Positions 1 through 9,737 of a stretch of DNA of 64,000 nt are shown one piece after another (within the stretch, counting starts at the first letter, position 1; each line of letters opens with the position of its first letter). The notes beneath the pieces were generated by a model. That model saw only the letters and a program-made list of their open reading frames with translations, was not told the DNA's origin and ran no database searches. A program made the translations under genes and the position numbers. Source of the stretch: Ascarosepion bandense (taxonomy: Eukaryota > Mollusca > Cephalopoda > Sepiida > Sepiidae); assembly GCA_037127315.1 (NCBI GenBank), contig JBBBDQ010001279.1, positions 911,001 through 975,000 on the forward strand, written 5' to 3'.

Positions 1-194
1 AGTATTTCCCTATAAGGAAACATTTGGTATTTCCCTATAAGGAAACATTTGGTATTCATTGACTGAGCAGTCAGTACTGCTTTCATTTGAAATTTATAAA
101 ATATTTCTCTTAAAAAATTTTTCAGGAAAATATTTCTTTCAAGGCTTGTTTTCATACTGTATCAAATATGATACGAATGGCCCTAGAGGGTTAA
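1..194. mobile_element. piggyBac-like MITE, left end off the window
   Basis: Right-hand part of the same 222 bp element that is complete at 277-498; the left terminus lies before base 1. It ends ATGGCCCTAGAGGG followed by TTAA (191-194). The interior matches the complete copy base for base over most of its length, at a fixed offset of 308 bp, so this copy and the next arose by tandem duplication rather than two insertions. The 60-residue open frame inside it is non-coding by every sign I can see. Confidence 0.75.
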
Positions 195-272
195 GGCTTC
201 TACTGGACATAAAGTGGGGGATCAGTTCTATATTGTTATGAAGTAATAAACAGATCCCCCACTAATTACTAC

Positions 273-502
273 TTAACCCTCTAGGGCCATTCGTATCATA
301 TTTGATACAGTATTTCCCTATAAGGAAACATTTGGTATTTCCCTATAAGGAAACATTTGGTATTCATTGACTGAGCAGTCAGTACTGCTTTCATTTGAAA
401 TTTATAAAATATTTCTCTTAAAAAATTTTTCAGGAAAATATTTCTTTCAAGGCTTGTTTTCATACTGTATCAAATATGATACGAATGGCCCTAGAGGGTT
501 AA
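273..502. mobile_element. Complete 222 bp piggyBac-like MITE flanked by TTAA
   Basis: The element occupies 277-498 between two TTAA copies (273-276 and 499-502). Its ends are perfect inverted repeats of about 37 bp beginning CCCTCTAGGGCC. A TTAA target and termini starting CCC are the hallmarks of the piggyBac superfamily. Just inside one end is a short direct repeat TTTCCCTATAAGGAAAC present twice, itself nearly palindromic. It has no transposase, so it would depend on an autonomous relative, which is not in this window. The same element, again exactly 222 bp, interrupts a LINE at 16011-16232 in the opposite orientation. Confidence 0.8.
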
Positions 503-701
503 GGCTTCTACTGGGCATAAAGTGGGGGATCAGTTCTATATTGTTATGAAGTAATAAACAGATCCCCCACTAATATGATACGAATGGCCCTAGAGGGTTA
601 AGGCTTCTACTGGGCATAAAGTGGGGGGATCAGTTCTATATTGTTATGAAGTAATAAACAGATCCCCCACTAATATGATACGAATGGCCCTAGAGGGTTA
701 A
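503..701. repeat. 99 bp tandem repeat with embedded MITE terminus
   Basis: Two units (503-601 and 602-701) made of about 70 bp (GGCTTCTACTGGGCATAAAG through GATCCCCCACTAA) followed by the last 24 bp of the MITE terminus and TTAA. The non-MITE part also occurs at 195-272 between the two MITE copies, and a diverged relative lies inverted at 57837-57942. The MITE end has therefore been captured into a tandem unit, probably by recombination between TTAA-flanked ends. Confidence 0.7.
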
Positions 702-1883
702 TAATGAGCTAGAAACTGTCAATCTCTCTGTCTTCGGTTAGAGAACATCTCAGTCGGGTCATAATCAAAAAACTGACACGGCTAAAAAAGACAGACGAGC
801 TGTCTTCGGGCCGAGAACGACTCAGTCGGGGCTCAGTCTACTGACTGAGACTCAGCTGAGAAAGACAGGATAACATAAAAGTGGGTCATTGTTTGAACAA
901 GAAATACTGAAATAGATTTGTAAATATTGTAATAGTGTACTGACAATTAGAGCTAATAGTGCTACATTATTTTCAATAAAAAGAAAAGTTGTAGAAAGTC
1001 ATTTTAGGCAAGCAGGTTTTTTGTCATAGAGTGCTTGATATAGAGCGTTAATAGATTAATGTGGAAAAGTTTGTCACTTAGCTGAGCAGAGTTATTTCAG
1101 TCATGTCGACTTCGAAGTTCCGTGAAGACATTATTTTGATGTCTTCACTCATCAGGGTCATTCTTCTGAAAACTGCAATAGCTACACGGAGCATAATAAC
1201 ACCGTCGGATAGAGCAAGTTTTCAGCTACAAATCCCTATTTTTTATTCAAACGGCTGCTATTATTGACTATGCATTTTCAAACTATCAACGTCCACCTCT
1301 GGAGTGGGCCAGCATATTAAAATGGAGCCATTACTTTTGGAATGACCTCAGTTACTGACCCACACTGGTAAAATTGAGGATCATATTTCGATAATTATGT
1401 AATTACATTGGCTATATTTTCTGCGTAAGCAATCTAGCATTTTTATCGACACAATTAACTCGACGCATTTAAGAAAGAATTCTGTTTTTTTTTTTTAATC
1501 ATTAAAAGTATAAATGTCTATAAAAAACTAATGCGACTCGCATCGTCGAAAATGGCGGCCATATTTAAGTGCAGGCTTATTCAAAAAGAAAGAACAGATT
1601 TCGAAAATTTTATGAAAACAAATGTTAATAACCGAATGTCAATATTCAACGCATTACTGCATAAGAAAGTTGCAAAGTTGTTAAAACAAATGAAAATATT
1701 TTTCAACTTAGTTCATTTTGCTGTTATTTTTCTTATTTATATAAATCGAAATTGTGAAAATGCGTGTCAGCCACTAAAATGTCCACATCACAAGAAATTT
1801 GACTTTTGCTATTCAGTTATTTGTTACAAGTGTTTATATCTCTTAGCATTTGCTTTTATTTCGAAATCTGCTCTCTCTTTTTG

Positions 1884-1884
<1 letters not shown>
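702..1884. other. Unassigned AT-rich sequence
   Basis: No recognisable gene. An open frame at 1531-1884 (+, 117 residues) has a hydrophobic middle and several cysteines but resembles nothing I know, runs into a TA microsatellite and has no flanking gene structure. I treat it as chance. Around 735-870 there are short self-complementary stretches (for example CAGTCTACTGACTGAG), too irregular to name. Confidence 0.4.
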
Positions 1885-1885
<1 letters not shown>

Positions 1886-1926
<41 letters not shown>

Positions 1927-1941
1927 GTACATGTTCTAATG

Positions 1942-1986
<45 letters not shown>

Positions 1987-2034
1987 GTACATGCTCTAAT
2001 ATATATATATATATATATATATATTATGTACATG

Positions 2035-2076
<42 letters not shown>

Positions 2077-2083
2077 GTACATG

Positions 2084-2120
<37 letters not shown>

Positions 2121-2187
2121 GTACATGTTCTAATATATATATATATATTATGTACATGTTCTAATATATATATATATAATGTACATG

Positions 2188-2234
<47 letters not shown>

Positions 2235-2246
2235 GTACATGTTCTA
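1886..2246. repeat. TA microsatellite punctuated by a 17 bp module
   Basis: Eight or so blocks of (TA)n of varying length, each ended by TTATGTACATGTTCTAA with only one or two base changes. The module contains the palindrome TGTACA. Only the TA runs vary in length, so the array appears to have grown as a minisatellite whose units carry an elastic TA tract. Confidence 0.85.
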
Positions 2247-2362
2247 AAACATAATTTATAATAAATATTCACAGCTCTATACATCATATATCGAACACTG
2301 TTTTAAATTAATGTTTTGGACGGGAAAAAATTTCTTTTTTCTCTCCTCATTCTTTACTCACT

Positions 2363-2416
<54 letters not shown>

Positions 2417-2992
2417 ACTTTACACTTATTTCCATATATATATGCAACTTTTCACATATGCAACTTTCCACTCCATGCATTCTCTCAATTCTTCATTTTG
2501 TTAATCCTAGACGTCGCGTGACCCTTGTGTGTATCTATCTATATTTCACCTCCTACCAAATTTTGGGTCTATTTCTCTCTGAGCCTTTATCATTAGCTCT
2601 TTCCTCTTATCTCTTTCTTTCTCTTCTGTCTTCCTACTCTCTTTATTTCCTACGTATCTCTCTTTCCTTTTTGTTTTACCCCACTTTTTTTCGATTCCCT
2701 TTTTTGCTTTCCCTTCTTTTCTATCCTCTTTACTTCGTACAATTTTCAAAGAATAAAGGGGAAGTGAGATTTTTTAATCATCTTTTTCAAAAATAACGGT
2801 TAGTACCATCATTATTAACTACTTGATGAGACATTGTTTTTTCGATGTCGAAACAAAATGCACACTTTTGTAGTAAATGATAATTTGTATATGTTCTAAA
2901 CTATAACTTATAATAAATATTCATTGCTCTATTTCTATATTGAGCACTGTTTTAAATTGATATTTTGAACATTAATACTTTCTTCATTCACT

Positions 2993-3047
<55 letters not shown>

Positions 3048-3050
3048 CTC
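2242..3050. repeat. Duplicated unit ending in TA microsatellites
   Basis: The stretch 2242-2395 (TTCTAAAACATAATTTATAA, through AACACTGTTTTAAATT, to a TA run) is repeated in diverged form at 2890-3045, again ending in a TA run after a ACTC/ACTTG-type sequence. The two are about 645 bp apart. Between them 2500-2760 is pyrimidine-rich (CTTT/TCTC) sequence; open frames there on both strands are composition artefacts. Confidence 0.6.
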
Positions 3051-3124
3051 ATTCGATAATGAATTGGAGCACTCTAGCTATTGGGCGTGTCTATACGCGT
3101 TAAAAAACCTGCATTTTTCGATTG

Positions 3125-3250
3125 GACGCTCGTGGCCTAAGGGTAGAATCGCCGACTGAAGCCGATGTGGTTGGTTTTCAATCCTGGGTCAGGAAGTGAC
3201 TGAAGTCTAAGCCGTACTGATGAGCGAAACAGATCTGTCTGCGGATGACT
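3125..3250 (+). mobile_element. tRNA-derived SINE (first family)
   Basis: An RNA polymerase III type-2 promoter is visible: box A-like TGGCCTAAGGGTAGA at 3133-3147 and box B-like GGTTTTCAATCC at 3173-3184, spaced as in a tRNA. The tRNA-like head is followed by an unrelated body and then by an AT tract from 3251. The box B departs from the GGTTCGANTCC consensus, so this copy is probably inert. The body holds the hammerhead-like core described separately. This family is distinct from the 300 bp SINE found elsewhere in the window. Confidence 0.6.
3212..3244 (+). ncRNA. Hammerhead-ribozyme-like core inside the SINE
   Basis: Bases 3217-3223 are CTGATGA and 3226-3229 are GAAA, the two invariant strands of a hammerhead core. 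The five bases before (3212-3216, CCGTA) pair fully with the five after the expected cleavage base C3239 (3240-3244, TGCGG, one G-U). GAAA is followed by a short stem III (CAG/CTG with a two-base loop, plus the A3229-T3238 pair). Stem II is reduced to one G-C pair (3224-3225) with no loop. All positions required by the consensus are present; activity of so small a form is uncertain and it may be vestigial. Confidence 0.45.
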
Positions 3251-3256
3251 ATAGTA

Positions 3257-3450
3257 TATATATTTTAAAAAATAATTAAAAATGACTTTGATCTTTCCGC
3301 TTAATAATAATATAAACATTTTGATGGAAAACGTTCGTTTTTATTAAGTTTGGGCACTTTTGAAAACGAACATTTTCCATCAAAATGTTTGTATTATTAT
3401 TATTAAGCGGAAAGATCAAAGTAATTTTTAATTATTTTTTTAAAATATAT
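3257..3450. mobile_element. Long hairpin (foldback) element
   Basis: Arms 3257-3340 and 3361-3450 are near-perfect reverse complements over about 85 bp, separated by about 20 bp (ATTAAGTTTGGGCACTTT region). The outer ends run into TA repeats on both sides, so a TA target duplication cannot be told from the microsatellite. The size and almost complete palindromy fit a miniature foldback transposon. No coding capacity. Confidence 0.65.
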
Positions 3451-3475
3451 ATATGTATATATATATATATATATA

Positions 3476-3477
<2 letters not shown>

Positions 3478-3528
<51 letters not shown>
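3478..3528. repeat. (GT)n microsatellite
   Basis: About 24 GT units following a TA tract. Confidence 0.95.
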
Positions 3529-3689
3529 TAATTAATGTTATTATTATTATGATACCATACTATAAATCAATTAAAACTCCATCATCAGGCAGTAAAATGT
3601 GGTTAACTGGGTCAAATTGACATGGGTGTTGGAATTGTTTTTGCTGTATGATTTCAAAATATTTTTGTTATGTAATTTAATTATTTTTT

Positions 3690-4430
3690 TATTTAGTTGT
3701 TGGAGCAACTATAACTGAATTTTATTGTATTCCTATTGAAAATTTTGCTTAAAGGGTTATTTGGGGGAAATGTTTATCTATGTGTTTAAGAAATTCATGT
3801 CCCAGTTTAAAATTAACTGATTAAATGGAGGATTATACCATATGATTTTCCTGTTTCTATTTTTCCTTTTTCAGCTACTAAATTTTTCCACAAATTTGAT
3901 CTCGAAATATCGATAACCGCTCTCTCTAAGAATTTTATCGTAAGTTTTTTTGTGCTTATCGAATATTTCCTTCTTTGAGGAGTTAATGTGGCGTTCAACT
4001 GATGCTGGAATATGTTTGATAACGGATGGTGGGTGATTAGACTTAGGTTTTATATAGATTGGGTTAGCATTATTTTTCATGTAAGGTTGAAAAGTGTTAG
4101 AGACTAAGTCTAATGTTATGTCTGAGAAGTCAACTTGTTTTATATTAGGGTTAATTACCACGCTGAGACCAAAAAATTTAAAAAATTGAATTAATTTTCT
4201 AAGGCTATCAACCTTACCTCCAGTGGATTTATTTACTATCATGAGTCCGTCATCTCTATAAAGTTCTATATTTTTAATATCAATTTCTTCATACGCCGTG
4301 AGATTGTACAGGAGAAATAATCCGACTAAATTTGAAGATTCTACAAAACACAGAGCACCCATAGATAAATCAACATTATCCGTTGAGTTTTTAGACCATT
4401 GTTCATTGTCATGGATAAGGACTGATTTCC
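3690..4430 (-). pseudogene. Penelope-like element reverse transcriptase fragment
   Basis: Reading on the minus strand, 4427 down to 3871 encodes palm and thumb of a Penelope-like reverse transcriptase. The diagnostic active-site motif is YRDDGL (residues near 35-40 of the open frame), followed by a GLSVVINPNIKQVDFSDIT-type stretch and SNHPPSVIKHIP. Past 3871 the frame is broken, but in another frame the conserved IIWYNPPFN motif of the same family can still be read at about 3825-3850. The N-terminal half of the transcriptase and any GIY-YIG endonuclease are missing. It is 5'-truncated at about 4435, exactly where the inverted-repeat structure at 4470-5028 begins. Dead copy. Confidence 0.85.
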
Positions 4431-4469
4431 TGCTGTTAAAGATTATTTTGATTTATATTTTATATAACG

Positions 4470-5028
4470 CTTTTGTACTTTCGAGCGCTTTCGACTATGC
4501 TTTTAGCCATTATCAAGAATTTTTTTTTTTACTAATAAATAACCATGTGGAAAGTTTATGCATATAGAGTCTTGTGTGTGTTAAGTTAGGAACACAGTAA
4601 GCACATTGTGACCGTGTTCATAAATGATGTTATAAAGTGTAGGATTACATTGGCTATACCACCACAAAATTGACGAGAAGATTGACCTTACATCTTTCCC
4701 ACAACAGTTTTATTAGATTTCATTTAAACACACATCGAGATCTTCCAGGGACCTATCCGTGATATCCTCGTTAATAATACATACATAATAGCATCATCTA
4801 CATGAAAAAGTAAAAATTAAAAATAATAGAGGCATTATTATTAAAAAAGAGAAATCCTACACTTAATAACATCAATTATGAAAACGGTCACAATGTGCTT
4901 ACTGTGTTCGAAACTTAGCATAGACAAGAATCCATATGCATGAACTTTCCACATGTTTATTTATAAGTAAAACAAAATTAATTCTTGATAATGGCTAAAA
5001 GGTATAACCGAAAGCGCTCAAAAGCACA
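4470..5028. repeat. 177 bp inverted arms beside the Penelope-like fragment
   Basis: Arms 4470-4646 and 4853-5028 are diverged reverse complements with a 206 bp spacer. Each arm ends outside with a GAGCGCTTTCG-like motif and inside with AGTGTAGGATT. Penelope-like elements often carry repeats of their terminal sequence in inverted order at a truncated end, so these arms may be such pseudo-LTR pieces. That link is inferred from adjacency alone. Confidence 0.6.
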
Positions 5029-5156
5029 AAATCTTCGGACAATTCTTATGTAATTTGAGTTCCGAAAATAAAAACTTGTACGAACTCATGAAAAATTATA
5101 TAAAAACTTAATAATAATACCTTGTCTGTCATTTTTAATGAAACCTGTATAAAAGA

Positions 5157-5176
5157 GAGGTCGTTGCCTAAATACA

Positions 5177-5232
<56 letters not shown>

Positions 5233-5277
5233 TGTATTTAGGCAACAACCTCTATATATATATATATATATATATTT

Positions 5278-5356
<79 letters not shown>

Positions 5357-5385
5357 ATATATATATTCTGTATTTAGGCAACAAC

Positions 5386-5428
<43 letters not shown>

Positions 5429-5444
5429 TGTATTTAGGCAACAA

Positions 5445-5480
<36 letters not shown>
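5157..5480. repeat. TA microsatellite with a repeated 22 bp module
   Basis: CTGTATTTAGGCAACAACC occurs three times on the plus strand (about 5229, 5366, 5428) and once inverted (about 5158-5181), each time flanked by (TA)n. A CT run sits at 5281-5308. The first inverted and first direct copy flank a pure TA run and would fold as a cruciform. Confidence 0.85.
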
Positions 5481-5483
<3 letters not shown>

Positions 5484-5745
5484 ATATTAAAAAAGAAATA
5501 TCAGTTTCTGAAAATTTAATAAAAACAAATGCTAAGAGATAGGCACACATTTAACACATTTGCTTATTTAATCGGAAAAGATTCATATTATTTGGTTGGA
5601 AAAAAATCAAAGTAATTGAAATAAATGATTTTTTTTTTCAAATTTGTTTAAATGCTATTTTTGTTGTTGCTTTTATTTTCGGATTATTTATAAATTTACA
5701 TTGTTATAATTTGTGGAACAGAGGATCATGGGGTAATGTCTATAG

Positions 5746-5988
5746 ACTCCCAGGTTACCAGATCGTACTCCATGTGATTTTCATCTGTGGGTGTATATAA
5801 AAGAAAGGCTGTCTGTTCCGCCTATGCCAGCTACGCTTGAAGATTTGAGACACTGAATTGTTGAAGGTGTGAAGTCCATATTCCCAGATCAATTGATTCG
5901 AATGAAGCTATTATTGGAACACCGTTTCGATATTTACCGCTCAACAGTTGGTGCTCAGGTTCAATGCATACAAGTTGAACCATCTTAA
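5746..5988 (+). pseudogene. mariner-type transposase C-terminus, decayed
   Basis: The plus strand reads RTPCDFHLWVYIKERLSV then PPMPATLEDLRH and ends QVEPS before TAA at 5986-5988. This is the region after the last catalytic acidic residue of Tc1/mariner-superfamily (IS630-like) transposases, where PLDFFLWG-type and PxxxxDL motifs are typical. A stop interrupts it near 5852. Only about 75 residues remain out of some 340 in the family. Confidence 0.65.
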
Positions 5989-6167
5989 AATAATTAACTT
6001 TGAACCATTTCTTATCCCATAAATTGTTGAATGTGTTTATGCCTCTTAGCATTTGTTGTGCTAAATTTTCGAAATTTGCCCTTCTTTCTTTTTTTCTTTT
6101 TCTTTTTCATTTTTCTTTTCTTTTTTTTTTTTTTTTTTTTAGAATAGCCGTCTATATTGTTTATTTA

Positions 6168-6590
6168 GGGTGTTCCATTAAGACGGATCGAAGTTAGCAA
6201 TAAATAAAACATTGTTATTGGTAAAATTTTCAATATTATTTCAAAATTTCAATATTGGATCATGTTCTTTACGAGATGGCAATCATCTGTGAAAAAATAA
6301 TAACGCACAAATATCCGCTAAGGCTTCGGCGGCACACTTCCAGTCGATGGTCAACATTTTGGATGACGCCTCTGCATAGTTGCTCTTCGATCTCACCAAT
6401 ATGCCTTATTATCTCATTCTTCAGCTGTTGAATTGTTTTTGGCTTGTTGACTTGTTAACATAGACCTTACTTTTGAGATGATACAAAAGAAGAAATCTAA
6501 AGGCGTCAAGTTGCACGATCGTGGTGGCCAACTGACATCACTGTTTCGAGAGATGATTCGACCTGGGATCTTCTCTTGTTTGAACGCCCA
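6168..6590 (-). pseudogene. Second mariner-type transposase C-terminus, opposite strand
   Basis: On the minus strand about 6530-6470 reads LTPLDFFF followed, after frame changes, by KPKTIQQLKNEIIRHIGEI and VDHRLEVCRRSL, the same C-terminal region as at 5746-5988. GGGTGTTCCATTAAGACGG at 6168-6186 would lie at the element's 3' end and may be part of its inverted terminal repeat; I cannot see the other terminus. The two fragments converge, so they are separate insertions or parts of one rearranged element. Confidence 0.6.
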
Positions 6591-6698
6591 TTTTTGATAA
6601 CTTTAAAACATTAATCGATTGTTAATCTTGCCTTGGTTAAAATTGCTACAGACTAAAGTTGTTAAATCTAAAAGAAATTGTAAAACCATTAGACGCTT

Positions 6699-7033
6699 GT
6701 TATGTCGCCAAGTATAAGTGAATAACTCAACAACAGAATCAGAATATAAGTTGTATTCCGCGGAAAGACGGTTAGTATGTACAGAAGTGATTAGTAATAT
6801 TTACAATAGAAAGATACAAGAGTCCCATCCATCGTAAGACGTGTGTATACGTGATTACTTCCGGTACGCCGCCGGAAGTGTGACTAACTCTTCACTGACT
6901 CGCACTGACTCTTCAGTAACTCATTAGAGACTCTCAAGTGACTCTCTACCACTCTCTTGTAGAGAATCCACCATTGCTATATATAGCAATGGGAACAGTC
7001 CATTTGTAGTCAAATAGGAGCGGCGCCCTAACA
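6699..7033 (+). mobile_element. LTR-like block (copy 1), possible solo LTR
   Basis: It begins TGTTATGTCGCCAAGT and ends GCGCCCTAACA. It shares with 35035-35327 a GTCGCCAAGT motif near the start, an internal TATATATA, and an AGTCCATTT ... TAACA end. The TATATATA lies in a perfect 22 bp palindrome around 6969-6990. Clear 5'-TG and CA-3' ends with a TATA element suggest a long terminal repeat, but no polyprotein or primer-binding site is attached and target duplications are not evident. Confidence 0.35.
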
Positions 7034-7970
7034 ACGCTTAAATTTAATTCACATTTAAAATCGGTCAAAGTTATTGGAACATCCAGAATGTTTAACCTAG
7101 GATATAGACAGAACTCTGTTGTCGTATGAAGGAAATAAATATGGTTTTTTAATCATTAAACGTAAAATATCCAAAGAAAGCGAATATCACACTTACCAGC
7201 CATATTAATTGATTCTGTAATTTAATTTGTAAGATTAGTTTCGTCATGACTCATATAGAATGTATGCCGATACAACTTATTTATCTTGAGTAAAAATATA
7301 ATATATTTTTCAAATCATGAAAAAGAACAATAACTTGATACTGTTGGATTTTGTAAAAGTTGGCTGTCCAAAAATCCGAATTTACACACCACTATACCTT
7401 TTAATGAGTCAATAAAAAGACATACATTTATACATTCACTAATAAAAATGCTCCTTCCATAAGGCAGTTGGTTTACTAATTTTAACAAGTAACAACATCG
7501 GGGAAAATAAAATAAGTACAATCTCTTATTTATTGACCAATCAGGAGTAAGGAAAAAATTCTAACACTTGATCCGATTCTGTTCTCCACAAATAAAATAT
7601 AAATACACGGGATTTTTTCTTTCTTTTCAGAGACGTCAAATCTAGGTGACCTACTCTCACTTTCTCTTTCTTCCTCATGTACTGTCAACAAAGAAAGAAA
7701 GAACATAGCAGATAATCACAAATCACCAACCGGTGTAGGTGACATGTTTTATTCACACCCTCTCACTCTCTTTCACAACTGATTTTCCCTTTTCCTCATT
7801 TACTTGTCAGAAACGAAAGAAAGAAAAAAAAAAAGAAACAAAGACATCATTTACGTTAATTTTCACCTACCACAACTGTACACACCTCAGCGACACCAAA
7901 TTTGTCTTTTCGTCACAAATCTATTTCGCCCGACTAAAAAGAACTGACAGGACAAAAAACCTGCTCTTCA
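7034..7970. other. Unassigned sequence
   Basis: No gene recognised. 7600-7870 is pyrimidine-rich with CTTTC and GAAAG runs; open frames there have biased composition and no known motif. Confidence 0.4.
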
Positions 7971-7972
7971 AC

Positions 7973-9650
7973 AGGATGTATAAAATCTAAGGATGGCACA
8001 ATCATTTTGGAGAAAGAGGAAATACTCGAACGATGGGAAGAATATATAAAAGATCTTTTCTACGACAAGAGAGAACAACCAATAATACGTAAAGATGAAG
8101 ACGGACCGGAAATATTAAAGTCTGAAGTGGAATCTGCAGTAGCCAAACTGAATAGAAACAAAGCAGCGGGACCAGACGGCATAGTCATAGAGTTGCTGAT
8201 AGCCCTGGAAGAATTTGGTATAGAAAAAATTACTGAAATAATAAATGAAATTTAGAATAGTGGTGTAATACCAGATGATCTCAGCAAGTCTATCTTCATA
8301 GCACTACCTAAGAAGCCAGCAGCAAACAAGTGTGAACTCCACAGAACCATCAGTTTAATGAGCCATATAACAAAACTGATCGTCCAAATCCTAATGAATA
8401 GAGCGAGAAGCAGAATCAGGCCAGAAATAGGACAAAAACAGTGTGGTTTCGTTAAAGACACGGGAACAAGGAATGCCATATTTATGATTAGGATGCTCTC
8501 CGAAAGGACAATACAAATGAAGAAGGACTTATACCTGTGCTTTATTGATTATGCGAAGGCGTTTGACAAAATACGCCACAAAGAATTGATGGAAATGCTC
8601 AGTTGCCTCGACATATTTGGAAAGACTTGAGAGTAATCAAGAATCTTTACTGGCAACAAACCGCTTGCGTAGGGACAGGTAACGAATTGAGCAAATATAC
8701 AAAGATAGAAAGAGGCGTAAGACAGGGATGTGTCTTTTCACCGGATCTGTCCAACTTGTACAGCGAGAATATTTTAAGGAGCCTAGAAGTTATGCCTGGA
8801 TTCGCAATCGGAGGCCACAATTTAAACAACCTAAGGTACGCAGATGATACAGTGCTTATAGCAGACACAGAAAGGAAACTACAAGACCCCCTACAGAAGG
8901 TAGATGAAGAAAGTAACAAGAAAGGACTAGAAATAAACTGCAAGAAAACCGAATGCATGGTCAAACTGCAAGAAAACCGAATGCATATTGGGCTACCCTT
9001 TTTACTAAAGGGCAGCCCAATATGCCAAATACAGGTCGGGAATACTAGAAACAAGTAAGTACAAAAATTTAAATACATGGGAAGTGTTATAACAGAAGAC
9101 GGAAAGTGCGACACAGAGATCCGAAGGAGAATTGGCATAGCGAAGGAAGCATTTCAGAAGTTGAGTAAGATATTAAGAAACAGGATAATTTCACTAGAAA
9201 CAAGGAAGAGAGTACTGGATTGCTACGTGCTGTCTGTTCTTCAATATGGCAGTGAATGCTGGACAATATCATCAAAGATGAAGGAAAAACTTGAAGCAAC
9301 TGAAATGTGGTTCTACAGAAGGATGCTGCGAATATCATGAATCGAGCATGTGAGCAATGATGGAAACAAAAAATTAATACTGAGTATCAGGAAGAGACAG
9401 CTGAAATTCATGGGACACGCAATGAGGAAGGGGGACTTGGAGAATCTGATACTAACAGGCCAGATATAAAGGGAAAAAGAGACAGGGTAAAGCAACGAAT
9501 AACATATTTGAAGGACCTAATCAGGTGGGTGACGGAACGAGGATTGCATGGTGTAACAGGAGAAGGCGTGCTCAGAGCCACCAGGGATAGGGAAACGTAG
9601 AAAGCCATGATAGCCTACGTCCTGAAGGGACAGGGCACATAGAAGAAGAA
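7973..9650 (+). mobile_element. RTE-like LINE, 5'-truncated reverse transcriptase (copy A)
   Basis: The coding part starts in the finger region (KLNRNKAAGPDGI) and carries reverse-transcriptase motifs in order: LCFIDYAKAFDKIRH near 8540, RGVRQGCVFSPDL near 8715, and the catalytic YADD at about 8834. The C-terminal tail reads YGSECWTISSKMKEKLEA, then FYRRMLRIS. Stops or frameshifts occur near 8255, 8628, 9056, 9340 and 9470, so it is dead. The 3' end is a short (GAA)n tail at 9643-9652. There is no apurinic endonuclease domain left. RTE clade assignment rests on the tail and the endonuclease-reverse transcriptase sequences I recall; a related clade is possible. Confidence 0.85.
8935..9025. repeat. 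28 bp duplication plus hairpin inserted in the LINE
   Basis: AAACTGCAAGAAAACCGAAT occurs at 8935 and again at 8963, a 28 bp tandem duplication. It is followed by a hairpin (8983-9025) with arms GCATATTGGGCT and AGCCCAATATGC and an inner CCCTTT/AAAGGG stem. The hairpin is absent from the family's other copies and separates the RT palm from the thumb coding sequence. Confidence 0.65.
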
Positions 9651-9737
9651 GTAAAAAAACTGAAATTAACTCTTAAACACACAGTATTTGTCTATATTTC
9701 TTAGTTGAGGTAGTATTATAATATTTATAATTTTCAT

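Noticed and set aside
1531..1884. 117-residue open frame with MAAIF start-like text
   Set aside because: No similarity I recognise, no exon signals, and it ends at a TA tract; consistent with chance in AT-rich DNA.
2311..2796. 161-residue open frame with YIYI and SLSL stretches
   Set aside because: Composed of TA microsatellite and CT-rich low complexity.
3128..3190. Functional tRNA gene
   Set aside because: Box A and B spacing is right but acceptor arms do not pair and no terminator follows; the extended body marks it as a SINE.
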